A DNA stretch of 64,000 bases from Desulfurococcales archaeon (GTDB lineage: Archaea; Thermoproteota; Thermoprotei_A; Sulfolobales; NBVN01), in NCBI GenBank assembly GCA_023255955.1, contig JAGDWD010000011.1, positions 26,968 to 90,967 of the forward strand, given 5' to 3'. Position numbers and translations under genes: made by a program. Positions within the stretch are counted from its first letter, which is position 1. Every line of letters begins with the position of its first letter. Positions 54,133 through 63,494 of this stretch are shown here, piece after piece. The notes below the pieces were generated by a model, which saw nothing but the letters and a program-made list of their open reading frames with translations, did not search any database and was not told where the DNA came from.

Positions 54133-54243
54133 ATCTACCCACAATATCCCTCAGCTAATCATAGGCTTTTAAGTAGTGAGGGTAATAACCATCCTTGCCG
54201 GGAAGAGACCTTTTTTAAACTCTGTACATAGTGGAGGCAGACC

Positions 54244-54690
54244 ATGGTGTCTAAGAAATTGCTTAGGCGGGGGGTAAGCGAGTTAGTGATAATACTGGCC
54301 CTAATAGCGATAATAATACCAACAATCATGGCTGTCCAGGGCTGGCTTTCACGAAATGTAGGTGGTCTAGAAAGAGTAAATACTATACCACCAATCACAG
54401 GCTACGTTATCAGCCGAACATCCTCAGAGAATTCTGAGGTCATAACCATCGGGGTGAAAAACCAGGGTCGAGAAAGATACAATTTGACCGAATTTAGAGC
54501 CGTCCTCACGGATGGTGCCATAGCGACAGTAAATGAAAGATCTGGTACCACGAGGATTCTGGGTCCCGGGGAGGAAAGAATATATGTATTATCTGTGTCA
54601 TCAGCGAAACTTAAGGTAAAAAGTATAGTAATTACGGCCGAAGAAGTCAGCAGTAAAAGAATATTTGAGATATCTATAAACATCGAGTAA
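54244..54690 (+). CDS. Type IV pilin-like protein with class III signal peptide
   Basis: A 148-residue protein. S-K-K-L-L-R-R-G|V-S-E-L-V-I-I-L-A-L-I-A-I-I-I has the basic pre-sequence, the glycine at the cleavage site (after residue 10, by a PibD-type peptidase) and the hydrophobic assembly helix of archaeal pilins. The rest is a beta-rich head. First gene of a five-gene operon; TTTTTTAAAC near 54211 and GTGGAGGCAG before the ATG give a promoter and ribosome site. It may be a minor pilin rather than the main fibre. Confidence 0.8.
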   Translation: MVSKKLLRRGVSELVIILALIAIIIPTIMAVQGWLSRNVGGLERVNTIPPITGYVISRTSSENSEVITIGVKNQGRERYNLTEFRAVLTDGAIATVNERSGTTRILGPGEERIYVLSVSSAKLKVKSIVITAEEVSSKRIFEISINIE

Positions 54691-54739
54691 GCAGATCTAG
54701 ATGTCATAATGTCATAAACTTAAGAAGAGGTGTTTTTAG

Positions 54740-57268
54740 TTGGAGACTTTATTTAGCTATAACGTAGGTCTTTCTTCTGTAAGTATAGTACGAGATTCTA
54801 GAGGTAACTATCAGTACATAGTTAACGATATTGAGTCTAGTAGATATGAAGTAATAGCAAAGCATATGAGTAAGGCGCTCGAGACCGTAAGTCTAAAAAG
54901 AAAAGTAAGTATCTACGATATAACTAAATCAGTCCTCGAATACCTCAAGGATTATGATCCAGAGGTGGTAGCCTATGTAGTGAATAGGGAGCTGAAATAT
55001 AAGAAGCTGCAAGTACTTTTAGATGATCCATACATAGAGGACATATCGATAGTGGGGCCTGGTCCGGCATGGGTTAGGCATAAGCTGGTATTGGAGAAAG
55101 ACCCGTTAGCAGACTACATAGAGACTAACGTGATTATCGGAACATATGAGGAGTTAATGAGCTACATGGAGTTGATAGCTGAGAGATGTGGGAAGGTCAT
55201 AAATAGGAAGATCCCGATAATGGACTTCACCTTACCTGAGGATGATGGGGGTCATCGCGTACATATAGTCCTACCTGATGTAGCTCACACAGCTGGGGAG
55301 ATAGTAATAAGGAAGAAGACTCCTTACGACTTCATAGACTTGGACTCCTTAGTTAAGACCGGGGTTATGCCGGGGTCTGTGGCAGAGCTAATAAAGGTTA
55401 CGGTAAGGAGGGGAGGCTCGATAGTTATCCTAGGACCTCCAGGATCTGGAAAGACTACACTACTTAAAGCGATACTGTACTCCGCTATTCCCAGATACTG
55501 GAAGATAGCCATAATAGAGGATACCCCGGAGGTTGACGTCCCTAAGGGGGCTAGCTGGGTCAGATACACGGTGCCGACTGATGTGTGGGGTGCTGAGAGA
55601 GGTATAGACCAGATGACGCTGGCAAAAGCAGCTCTTAGAGCGTCCGTCAGTCGGTTCATAGTGATAGGTGAGACTAGGGGGGCTGAGGCGAGAGTGTTAG
55701 CTCAAGCTATGAATATGGGTCTCGGCGGACTGTGCCTACCAGCAGATCAGCTACTATTAGCAAGAGTAGATGGCGAGCCAGGGCTCTACGAGATTAGTGA
55801 GCTCGTAGATGGGATTGTTAAAGGTAGCTACCGAAGTGTCGAAGTGCTGTCTATCGGACCTGACTACTCCCCGACTTGGGTTCAGGTAAGCTCAGCCATA
55901 GTGAAAAACGGTAGCGATAGGTTCATCAGGATCGAGGTTGAGGGAGGGGCAACACACGAGGTTCACGAAGATCACATGGTTATTGTTGCTGGTGAAGATG
56001 GTGGTTTAAGACTTAAAAGAGCTAAAGAGCTCCAGGTCGGAGATCTCCTAATAGCTCTTCCAGGTCCTCCTAGGGTACGACACTGCAGGAAGTTTATCGA
56101 ACTAGATGAGAATATTTCAGACCTCAACGTTAAAGCCGGGTCGGGTAGGGATCCCCAGCACGAAGTTAATGACGTCTACACTACTCAAACATCAGGTGAG
56201 GAAATAGTTAGTGTAAGCAATACCGGGAAACCTGATACCGTTCGTAAAGTCGTTGAGCTTAGTAGGTACTTAGGGTATGTAGTCGGGTTATTCGCGGGAT
56301 CTGGTAGTATAGTTAGAGACGGTACCGAGAAAGCTACGGAGGTTCGTTTCAGTTTATCTAGTAGTGATGCGGTAATCAAGTTATTGAAGTCTCTAGAGAA
56401 GATAGGTCTATTTGAGCGTAACGTAAGCACTGTAGATAACGGGAATGGTACTATATACATATCTATTAAGTCCTTACTACTAGCGAAAATACTGTTGCGA
56501 CTATTCGGGAGAGATGAGCATGAAAATTTGAGGGGAATACCTCTAGGAATTACATTAGAGGCGTGTGATGATTTTAGAGCTGGAGTAATTGAAGGTCTCT
56601 GGGACTCTCTAGATTCTGTCAATGATGGTGGGAGACTAAGAGTTTACATGAAAGATAGAAAGATAGCTGAGTCCCTAGCTTTACTTCTTAAAACCTTCGG
56701 GATATCAGTATCAGTCAAACTACCTCCAAGTGAAGCTGGTGATGGTTCCGGGGATCTTTTTGAGGTGAGTTTAGATGGTGTTGAATGTAGAGAAAAACTC
56801 AAGCATATACTTGAGTTTACCCATGCTAGAGATACCCCCAGTGAAGTAGTGGTAGGGAACACTACTCCAAAACAGGGACTTCAATTTCTAGAAGTTAAGA
56901 GAGTTGAGGTAGTTAGAAAACGTAGTTTACTGTACGATATCGAGGTTCCTGGAACACATGTCTACGCGGTATCAGGCTCACTAATACTTACACATAACAC
57001 TACGTTCCACGCTGGATCCCCAGAGGAGGCTATCGTGAGGTTAACATCGCCACCGATAGATCTAACACCTCAGCAGCTTTCCATGATATGGCTCTTCATT
57101 ACTCTCGGCTTTAGGGAGCATAACGGTCTTAAAAGGGTTGTCGTCAGGGTTGATGAACCTGTCTTAGCGTCCAATGCCCTCATTCTCAATAATATCTACA
57201 GATACGGCGAGGAAGTAGATCTTGAAACCCTTCTTAAGAGACTATCTAAAGCGAGGAATAATGACTAG
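54740..57268 (+). CDS. Pilus assembly ATPase (ArlI/UpsE/VirB11 superfamily) interrupted by an intein
   Basis: An 842-residue precursor. The 420-residue extein is a secretion ATPase: Walker A G-P-P-G-S-G-K-T near 231, Asp box I-I-E-D-T-P-E, Walker B region I-V-I-G-E-T-R-G-A-E-A, and after the intein T-T-F-H-A-G-S-P-E-E-A of the His box. It powers pilus assembly at the membrane. The intein splits the conserved Walker B-His box stretch G-L-G-G-L | T-T-F-H-A-G. TTG start at 54740. Its stop overlaps the platform-protein start by eight bases. Confidence 0.9.
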   Translation: METLFSYNVGLSSVSIVRDSRGNYQYIVNDIESSRYEVIAKHMSKALETVSLKRKVSIYDITKSVLEYLKDYDPEVVAYVVNRELKYKKLQVLLDDPYIEDISIVGPGPAWVRHKLVLEKDPLADYIETNVIIGTYEELMSYMELIAERCGKVINRKIPIMDFTLPEDDGGHRVHIVLPDVAHTAGEIVIRKKTPYDFIDLDSLVKTGVMPGSVAELIKVTVRRGGSIVILGPPGSGKTTLLKAILYSAIPRYWKIAIIEDTPEVDVPKGASWVRYTVPTDVWGAERGIDQMTLAKAALRASVSRFIVIGETRGAEARVLAQAMNMGLGGLCLPADQLLLARVDGEPGLYEISELVDGIVKGSYRSVEVLSIGPDYSPTWVQVSSAIVKNGSDRFIRIEVEGGATHEVHEDHMVIVAGEDGGLRLKRAKELQVGDLLIALPGPPRVRHCRKFIELDENISDLNVKAGSGRDPQHEVNDVYTTQTSGEEIVSVSNTGKPDTVRKVVELSRYLGYVVGLFAGSGSIVRDGTEKATEVRFSLSSSDAVIKLLKSLEKIGLFERNVSTVDNGNGTIYISIKSLLLAKILLRLFGRDEHENLRGIPLGITLEACDDFRAGVIEGLWDSLDSVNDGGRLRVYMKDRKIAESLALLLKTFGISVSVKLPPSEAGDGSGDLFEVSLDGVECREKLKHILEFTHARDTPSEVVVGNTTPKQGLQFLEVKRVEVVRKRSLLYDIEVPGTHVYAVSGSLILTHNTTFHAGSPEEAIVRLTSPPIDLTPQQLSMIWLFITLGFREHNGLKRVVVRVDEPVLASNALILNNIYRYGEEVDLETLLKRLSKARNND
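55733..56998 (+). other. Intein (422 residues) with degenerate LAGLIDADG endonuclease
   Basis: Runs from C332 to N753 of the ATPase precursor. Block A starts at Cys; block B is T-H-E-V-H-E-D-H; the C-terminal blocks read Y-D-I-E-V-P-G-T-H-V-Y-A and S-G-S-L-I-L-T-H-N before extein Thr754. Two LAGLIDADG helices are seen: L-G-Y-V-V-G-L-F-A-G-S-G-S-I (serine where an acidic catalytic residue is expected) and R-A-G-V-I-E-G-L-W-D-S. Splicing residues are intact, so the ATPase should mature, while homing activity may be lost. Confidence 0.92.
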
Positions 57269-58685
57269 CAACAGCTGGAAGCTAGGTATTGTAACTAGGG
57301 CTCTAGGTAGTTATGTTGAGCTAGTAAACACGTTTAGGGTGCTTTCAGGGAGAAGAAGAATAGCTCCAAGCGAGCTACGTCGTTATGTAGTTAAGATGTG
57401 CCTAGTACCGGCGATATTAGTTGCTACTGTATCTTTCCTTGTATTTTCCTATGTAGGTAAGGAATTGATCGTATTAGTTCCATTACTCGCGGGCCTCACA
57501 TTCTTTACAGTACCTCTAGTTTCTGAGCTACTATTCTACATGACGCATATTCGAAGACTAAAGGAAGACCTAACTTACTTCATGGTTATTGAAGGTGTGA
57601 GTCCGGGAGATGATCTCATTAAGGACCTAGAGGAGGAGTATGATGCTATGTGCGAGCTCCTCACATCTCTATGTACGGAGTACAGCAGGCTAAGACTCTT
57701 CACCAGGTTCTTCCCGGGTATAAGGGGTATTAAGGAGTACATAGCTAGAGCACCTAAAATAATGAAGAAAACCCTCCTGGAGTATATGGTAGCTCGCGAA
57801 AGCGCTAGTTTCGGTACATGGATTTACAGTAAGTTTCAGGAATCTCTTAACGAGCTTAAGACGTCCTCTAAGAGAGCTCTAGAGCTCAAGGTCTTCCTCA
57901 GCCTTATAGTTGTAGTCATTAATGGCCTCACACCTCCTTTGCTAGCACTTACAACAGTACTTGAGGGTAGGATCCCCCAGTATGCTTACTCCATACTAAC
58001 TATACCCAGCGTAGTTCTAGTCCTCTCCGAGAGTTTAAGCCCTAAGATACTTAAAGTATCAGCTGGAGCTAGCAGGCTCAGCCTAACCTCAGCGTTAGCT
58101 ACGGTGTTATCAGTAACTCCCTTACTGCTAGGGGGTTGGGGTCTTCTAGCTACCGGAATCTTCATGACTGTTATAGGAGTAGTAACTACCTACAAGATTC
58201 TCTACGCATACTCTACTTTCTTTAACTTACCATCCATATTAACAAATCTAACTGAGAGACTCCCATATGCTCACGACCCGGTAGGTCTCATAGAGGAGGG
58301 TTTAGGGAGGTTAAGACGGTTTAGTAGCCTAGCTTCCCTATGCTACATCATGTTATTAAAGTCTGTAAGGCAGGGAGAGGTGAACACTTCCAAGATGATT
58401 ACGTTTAGGGGCGTGGTGGACGAGCTATTCTCTCTCGTTAAGCAGGGCACGGCCGTCCGGATTCTAGTCCTAGCTACAGCCATCATAATGCCTATCATAT
58501 TAAGTACCTCAGTAATCCTAGCGTCATCTCTGGTCACAACAACCGCGGATCTCCGCACTTACTGCTTCATATCCTCAGCACTTTACAGTATTATAGCTTC
58601 TATAGTAGTCTTCGGAAACTATGAAAGTACTCTACTCACCGGCATCGTCCTCCTAATGCTTTACTACCTGGGTGTAACCCCATGA
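57261..58685 (+). CDS. Pilus platform membrane protein (ArlJ/UpsF/TadC-like)
   Basis: About 474 residues with two N-terminal helices (I-L-V-A-T-V-S-F-L-V-F and V-L-V-P-L-L-A-G-L), a long cytoplasmic helical region, and a C-terminal cluster of about five to six further helices. This is the layout of archaeal pilus/archaellum platform proteins with T2SF-type domains. It seats the ATPase and gathers pilins. ATG 57261 follows GAGGAATA and overlaps the ATPase stop; the longer frame to 57222 runs within the ATPase. The ATGA at its end couples to the next gene. Confidence 0.82.
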   Translation: MTSNSWKLGIVTRALGSYVELVNTFRVLSGRRRIAPSELRRYVVKMCLVPAILVATVSFLVFSYVGKELIVLVPLLAGLTFFTVPLVSELLFYMTHIRRLKEDLTYFMVIEGVSPGDDLIKDLEEEYDAMCELLTSLCTEYSRLRLFTRFFPGIRGIKEYIARAPKIMKKTLLEYMVARESASFGTWIYSKFQESLNELKTSSKRALELKVFLSLIVVVINGLTPPLLALTTVLEGRIPQYAYSILTIPSVVLVLSESLSPKILKVSAGASRLSLTSALATVLSVTPLLLGGWGLLATGIFMTVIGVVTTYKILYAYSTFFNLPSILTNLTERLPYAHDPVGLIEEGLGRLRRFSSLASLCYIMLLKSVRQGEVNTSKMITFRGVVDELFSLVKQGTAVRILVLATAIIMPIILSTSVILASSLVTTTADLRTYCFISSALYSIIASIVVFGNYESTLLTGIVLLMLYYLGVTP

Positions 58686-60772
58686 TAGTTCCGAGAGTGC
58701 AGAAGGTTCTTAAAGTAGAGTCAATAGTCGGTGAGTTAAAACCTGGTAGTGAGGTACATCTAACTAAGAGTCTCCGAGGAGTACCGGTACTAAGGCTTGA
58801 GGATCGTGGATTAAAACATCTCTACGCGTTTAGCGGAGATGGCGTACTTACAGTTAAGCCTGTTAGTACCGCCATGAAGGAGCTGAATCTGGGAGACATA
58901 GGGGTTGAGGTCAGAGATAAGAACGTGGTAATTAGGTCTGGGAAGGTGGAGTTTCAAGGTATAGGTTTCCTCAAGCTCTTTGAGACGTCAGCATATTACC
59001 TTTCCTGTAGGCAGAACACCTGCCTTGCTGGAATTAGCGACCTGGTCGACGGTGTAGTTAAGTTATATCAGCTAAAGGTTGACGGTTTAAGACCTTCAGA
59101 TATAGAAACCGCGGATGTGAGTCTCTGCCGCGGGTGTTTCTCCGTAGGAAGCAAGCTCTTCACACTGTATGTATCTACATATACCGCGGAAGTATTACCG
59201 GGATCCTTCAAGCTCTTAGCTAGCTGTCCTAGCGGGGACTACCTTATAGATAGAGATGGATTTCTAGTTAGGGTTAGGAAAGGTCTGCTCGATATTCTCG
59301 GGAAGTTTAATGATGTAGTAGCAGCTACTTGCTTAAGTTACGGCCTGGTAGTAGCTGATAGGGAAGGCATTAAGATAGTTAGGTACGGAGCATACACAAC
59401 AATATCTCGAGACTCTATTTACGATCTATCATCACACCACGACGTGATTACCGCGGTGAGCAAGTCCGGGCTAGTGAAGATAGTAGCGGACGGGAACTTC
59501 TACACATTAGATTCCCCACTACTAAAGACCTGTAAAGCCACGTCTGAAGGTGTTGCATGCCTCGCGGAGAACTACGTAATATTGTTAGATCCCCACAGCC
59601 CGAGGAGAGTAGAAACTAAGCTACGTGAGATCAGTAGTAAGGAGATAGGTTTGTTTGAATTTACTGCTACTCCGTGGTACGAAAGCTGCCGCTACTCCAT
59701 CACACCTAGAATAATAGAAGTACTGGAAAGAAACTACAAGGACGACGCACTCTACCTAACCCTCTATCCAAGAATTCTAAGGTGGGAAGGACGTATAAAG
59801 CTACATATCGAGTGCCCGACACACCACTCTCTAGTCGAGGAATATGTGAGATCGGGAGGTGTGACTCTCGAAGAAGTAGTTGGGAAGCAGGTAGTTGTAG
59901 TAGAGTCAGGTAAGCTAGTAAATAGTGGGAACCATGACTGTGCCGGCAACATCATACTAAGCGTTAGTAGCCTATATCCATTACCACTACAGCTGGAGGC
60001 AAAGGTCTACGGGTTAGAGAGTCCAGCTATCACAGTCAGTCAAGGTAGGATACTCCCAGGACATAATAAGGTGAGCATCAGGTTCTCTGGTAAGTATATA
60101 GATGGAGAGAAACTGGTCATAGAGCTTCACGCGGGTCTGGACCCTGAGGAACTAGAGCAGGTAGGTACAGTGTACATAGAACCCGAGCACATCCTTAGGA
60201 TTAAACCGCGTTTGAATGATGATTTGCGGGTAACGAGTTCAGATACTTCATCTACTATAGCACTGCCAGGGTCACACTTAAAGCTCTACTGCTCGAATGG
60301 TGCTGTAATCGAAGGATTTAGCAGTATTCACGTAGAAAACTGTGAGGAGCCGGCTCTACTCCAAGCAGTGAAAAACATAGAAATCAACGGGTTCGTCTTT
60401 GAGACGACTATGCTTAAAATATTTAGAGATACCGCCGAGGAGTGCGTTAATAGCCTGGCTTCCGAAAAAATTGTGAATGGGGGTTTCTACGCTAACTGCG
60501 GTAGCCTGAAAGCCTCAGCTAACTGCTCGATTTTCGCTAAGGTAGAATACAACGATTCCTACAGACTATCGCTTTATGTATGCTCCTCAAAGATACTTGA
60601 AAAAGAACTAGAGGACCGGCACATAATAACAGGGCTAATAACTGATGTTGCTGGAATTGGTAGTCTACTAGTTAGCTGGAGGAACTTAATCGAGATGCTT
60701 ACCAGACTCGCCTTAATAGTTGGAGGTGTACTTGGTGAGGTAGTCTATGGAGAACGAAACATACGATCTTAA
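58682..60772 (+). CDS. Large unknown protein of the pilus operon (UpsX-like position)
   Basis: A 696-residue protein with no N-terminal signal. Repeating beta-strand pattern in the first 330 residues (for example G-L-K-H-L-Y-A-F-S-G-D-G-V-L and G-D-Y-L-I-D-R-D-G-F-L-V) suggests a propeller-like fold; the middle is Ig-like beta; the C-terminal 45 residues are hydrophobic or amphipathic and could bind membrane. About 17 cysteines suggest disulfides. I recognise no family. Size and operon place it where Sulfolobus has UpsX, an uncharacterised Ups component, but homology is not shown. ATGA overlap with the preceding gene. Confidence 0.75.
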   Translation: MIVPRVQKVLKVESIVGELKPGSEVHLTKSLRGVPVLRLEDRGLKHLYAFSGDGVLTVKPVSTAMKELNLGDIGVEVRDKNVVIRSGKVEFQGIGFLKLFETSAYYLSCRQNTCLAGISDLVDGVVKLYQLKVDGLRPSDIETADVSLCRGCFSVGSKLFTLYVSTYTAEVLPGSFKLLASCPSGDYLIDRDGFLVRVRKGLLDILGKFNDVVAATCLSYGLVVADREGIKIVRYGAYTTISRDSIYDLSSHHDVITAVSKSGLVKIVADGNFYTLDSPLLKTCKATSEGVACLAENYVILLDPHSPRRVETKLREISSKEIGLFEFTATPWYESCRYSITPRIIEVLERNYKDDALYLTLYPRILRWEGRIKLHIECPTHHSLVEEYVRSGGVTLEEVVGKQVVVVESGKLVNSGNHDCAGNIILSVSSLYPLPLQLEAKVYGLESPAITVSQGRILPGHNKVSIRFSGKYIDGEKLVIELHAGLDPEELEQVGTVYIEPEHILRIKPRLNDDLRVTSSDTSSTIALPGSHLKLYCSNGAVIEGFSSIHVENCEEPALLQAVKNIEINGFVFETTMLKIFRDTAEECVNSLASEKIVNGGFYANCGSLKASANCSIFAKVEYNDSYRLSLYVCSSKILEKELEDRHIITGLITDVAGIGSLLVSWRNLIEMLTRLALIVGGVLGEVVYGERNIRS

Positions 60773-62450
60773 GGACGGTGTCCTAATCCGTAGGAGTGGT
60801 AGTGAGGTATGTGTGAAGAAGTTCGCTAAGGTAAGTAGTGTCAGCACAGCTATTCAGGATCTGGATGACTATGCTGCTGTGAGGTACATCAAAGCATATA
60901 TCAATGCCTTCAACCTAGGTTTCCCGGTGGAGTTCTACACGATATTAAGGCCTATCGATAAGATGAGATTCGTTAAAGACCTCGAGAAAACGATAGCGGA
61001 GAGCAGTATAATCTATGAAGTTAACCCCCTCAGAACAGACAGTAAGATTAAGGCGGAGAAAGCGAGGCTAGTAAGAAGTAGAGTCATAAGGGACTCCATA
61101 CAGCCCTTCGAAACAGAGGTTTACATAGCTATCTCATCATGCGGGGAGAACATCGACACAGCACTCGAAGGACTGAATGTCAAGATGAGGGTTCTTCACG
61201 GTACTGTTAACTCTCTAGGGATAGAGATCGAGTACGTGGATGCAGAGAAAGTTATTTCGAGAAGCCTCCTCAGTAATCTAAGTAAGAAGGAGGGTTTAGC
61301 TTCAAAGATATTTAACACTTTAAGGAAGAAGCTTTTAGTAGCTGACCTAGTGTCAGTACCTATATTCACTTTCATCCCCCTACTCGGAAGAACGAAATCG
61401 TCTCTCAGATCAGCTGGAATAAAGCTCGGGGTAGATGTAGAGAGTAGGGAAGAAGTCTACTGGGATATAAACAAAACCACATCTCCTCACGTATTGGTCA
61501 TCGGTCCGTCAGGAATAGGTAAGACTACCTTCCTAAGTAAGCTATCAATATCCCTAAGTCAAGTAGGAGTCAATGTGATAATAATCGACCCGAAGAATGA
61601 GTATAGAAAGATATTCGAGTCCTTCGGTAAGGAAGTAGCTTACTTCTCACTAGGTAAGAACCTGTCAGTAGGTCTTTCAGAACTTTTAAGAAGTTTACAG
61701 GGTGTATTAGGGAAAGAAGTAAATGAGGTACTAATAGACATTCTATCATCACATCCCGAATTAAACAGGAGGGACGTGTTCTCATGTTTGTACAGCATAT
61801 TAAATAAAATTCCGGAGGTTAGTATCGGTGGGAATGACCCCGAAGTAATCAACGTAGTTAAAAAACTCACTAGATACTGCTCTGATGACTACTCAGAATA
61901 TTCTATCGGGAAGGTTCTGGCAACCCTATCGTTAATATCTAAAGATGGTAGGGGGTTAATCAGTCTCCTAAGGGCTGATGAGAAGATAAGTGTCGTAGAT
62001 CTCTCAGGTGCTCTAACTATAGACCCGTTTATGATGCCCGTGATAATGAAGGTCATTTCCTTAGGTATTAAGATAACTTCCTCGAACTCGTCTTGGGAGG
62101 TTCCTAGATACACTAAAGCTATTGTAATAGATGAGGCATGGTCTGTACTTAGAGATGAGTCATTGAGGGTTGTTGAGGAGCTCATAAGAATAGGAAGAAG
62201 CTTTGGAACTATAGTGGCGATGGCAACACAGACAGTGAAGGATCTTATGAGAACTTTAGGTCCCCTAGTCGATAGTTTCGGCCTACTAGTAGTTCTTTCA
62301 TCAACAAGTAGTGACTACTGGGACGATATCGGTAAAGTCATTAAGGTAAGTAAAGAACGTGTAGAAAGGATGAGATCTCTAGGAAGAGGCTACGCCCTAG
62401 TAAGGATAGCCCCGGACCCAAGGACATTGCTTATGAAGTTAAGTTCTTAA
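60747..62450 (+). CDS. VirB4/HerA-superfamily conjugation ATPase (CedB-like)
   Basis: A 567-residue ATPase. Walker A G-P-S-G-I-G-K-T-T at about 253-260, Walker B A-I-V-I-D-E-A-W-S-V-L near 460, then the VirB4-type arginine-finger region G-R-S-F-G-T-I-V-A-M-A-T-Q-T. N-terminal hydrophobic stretches (V-S-V-P-I-F-T-F-I-P-L-L) may associate with membrane. Such ATPases power DNA transfer in type IV secretion and in the crenarchaeal Ced DNA importer. GGTGAGGTAGTCT precedes the ATG; it overlaps the unknown gene by 26 bases. It closes the operon. Confidence 0.9.
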   Translation: MENETYDLKDGVLIRRSGSEVCVKKFAKVSSVSTAIQDLDDYAAVRYIKAYINAFNLGFPVEFYTILRPIDKMRFVKDLEKTIAESSIIYEVNPLRTDSKIKAEKARLVRSRVIRDSIQPFETEVYIAISSCGENIDTALEGLNVKMRVLHGTVNSLGIEIEYVDAEKVISRSLLSNLSKKEGLASKIFNTLRKKLLVADLVSVPIFTFIPLLGRTKSSLRSAGIKLGVDVESREEVYWDINKTTSPHVLVIGPSGIGKTTFLSKLSISLSQVGVNVIIIDPKNEYRKIFESFGKEVAYFSLGKNLSVGLSELLRSLQGVLGKEVNEVLIDILSSHPELNRRDVFSCLYSILNKIPEVSIGGNDPEVINVVKKLTRYCSDDYSEYSIGKVLATLSLISKDGRGLISLLRADEKISVVDLSGALTIDPFMMPVIMKVISLGIKITSSNSSWEVPRYTKAIVIDEAWSVLRDESLRVVEELIRIGRSFGTIVAMATQTVKDLMRTLGPLVDSFGLLVVLSSTSSDYWDDIGKVIKVSKERVERMRSLGRGYALVRIAPDPRTLLMKLSS

Positions 62451-62566
62451 CAGTCCCGGCTTCACACTACCAGGGTGATCCTGCTGCTTCCAGGAACAAG
62501 CTTACCAGCCATGAGTAACGCATTTGGGAAAAGGTTATAAGGCGGTACAGGTTCTTCTTTTGTGGT

Positions 62567-62640
62567 GCCGGGGTAGCTCAGCCAGGTAGAGCGCCGGGCT
62601 GTTAACCCGGTGGTCGGAGGTTCGAGTCCTCCCCCCGGCG
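62567..62640 (+). tRNA. tRNA-Asn (GTT)
   Basis: Acceptor GCCGGGG/CCCCGGC with discriminator G and an encoded CCA (62641-62643), D arm GCTC-GAGC, anticodon stem CCGGG/CCCGG around CTGTTAA (anticodon GTT), and T arm GGAGG-TTCGAGT-CCTCC. No intron. A TTATAAGG box lies about 30 bases upstream. Confidence 0.97.
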
Positions 62641-62793
62641 CCAAACACTCCACAATAACATTCTTTACTACTCTGTCTACAGGTCGTCAATACCTCCGTG
62701 AACTTAGAAACAGTAGAACAGGTTTAACTAGGGAAGGAACTAAAAATTTGTTAATTTTTATTTAATTGTCTTTGTGTCAGTAGTTGAGCTGGG

Positions 62794-62973
62794 TTAAGCC
62801 GGGTAGTCGTCTGGGACTTTAGCCCTGAAGTACTTTCCAGTTGTGCTCTTGAATAGCCCTATCTTCACTCCCTTCCTGCCCTTAGGCGCTAGAGTCCATA
62901 CCTTCTCTGGAACTAGCTCTAGCTCCTGACCTGTGTGCGGGTCCTTTACTTTAACGGGTGGTTTCTTGCTCAT
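62794..62973 (-). CDS. cren7: Chromatin protein Cren7
   Basis: A 59-residue small basic DNA-binding protein: K-P-P-V-K-V-K-D-P, then [23 protein letters not shown] and [12 protein letters not shown]. This is a near-complete match to the Cren7 family, which bends and compacts DNA and is confined to Crenarchaeota. ATG 62973 follows GGTGGAAAATATC. Strong evidence for the phylum. Confidence 0.96.
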   Translation of the reverse strand: MSKKPPVKVKDPHTGQELELVPEKVWTLAPKGRKGVKIGLFKSTTGKYFRAKVPDDYPA

Positions 62974-62985
62974 GATATTTTCCAC

Positions 62986-63490
62986 CGATGATACGTTGGA
63001 TTATGATGCTATTAAACATAACATAACTACTTCAGATTAGATCTCGGGGTAATCATGAATTTTATATCAAAACTAATTTGATATAATATAACAAGAATTC
63101 TTCTCAGAACAATATGTGGAGTATTCGACCGTGGGATATATCTTGTATTAACTGATGAAAAAAATCAAGAAAATAAAAATAATAACTATCAGAAGTAGGG
63201 ATCTCATACTAACCTAAAGTTGTCCTCCAAGGTGTAAATATGGGATTCACTTCAACTATCAGAATGTCTCAATAATGGATGTAATTTATTATAGTGGAAT
63301 CTACGCTCCGTCATGTTTTAGAGAAATTTGAGTTTTAGTAGATCTCCAGGGATTTGAGTAGCTCAAGATACGGTTTCAAACTAGGGGTAGAGTTTCTCAG
63401 CTGATGATATCTTTAAGTTTAAGTACCTGTAGGCGGCTCTAATTCCATTAGCTTGCCAGCTCTTTCTGGGCATTATCAGCTTCAACCAGC
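62986..63490. other. AT-rich intergenic region before the IS607 element
   Basis: About 500 bases with no gene I can support; very AT-rich between 63040 and 63320. It probably holds the cren7 promoter and the flank of the insertion at 63.5 kb. Confidence 0.5.
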
Positions 63491-63494
63491 TTCA

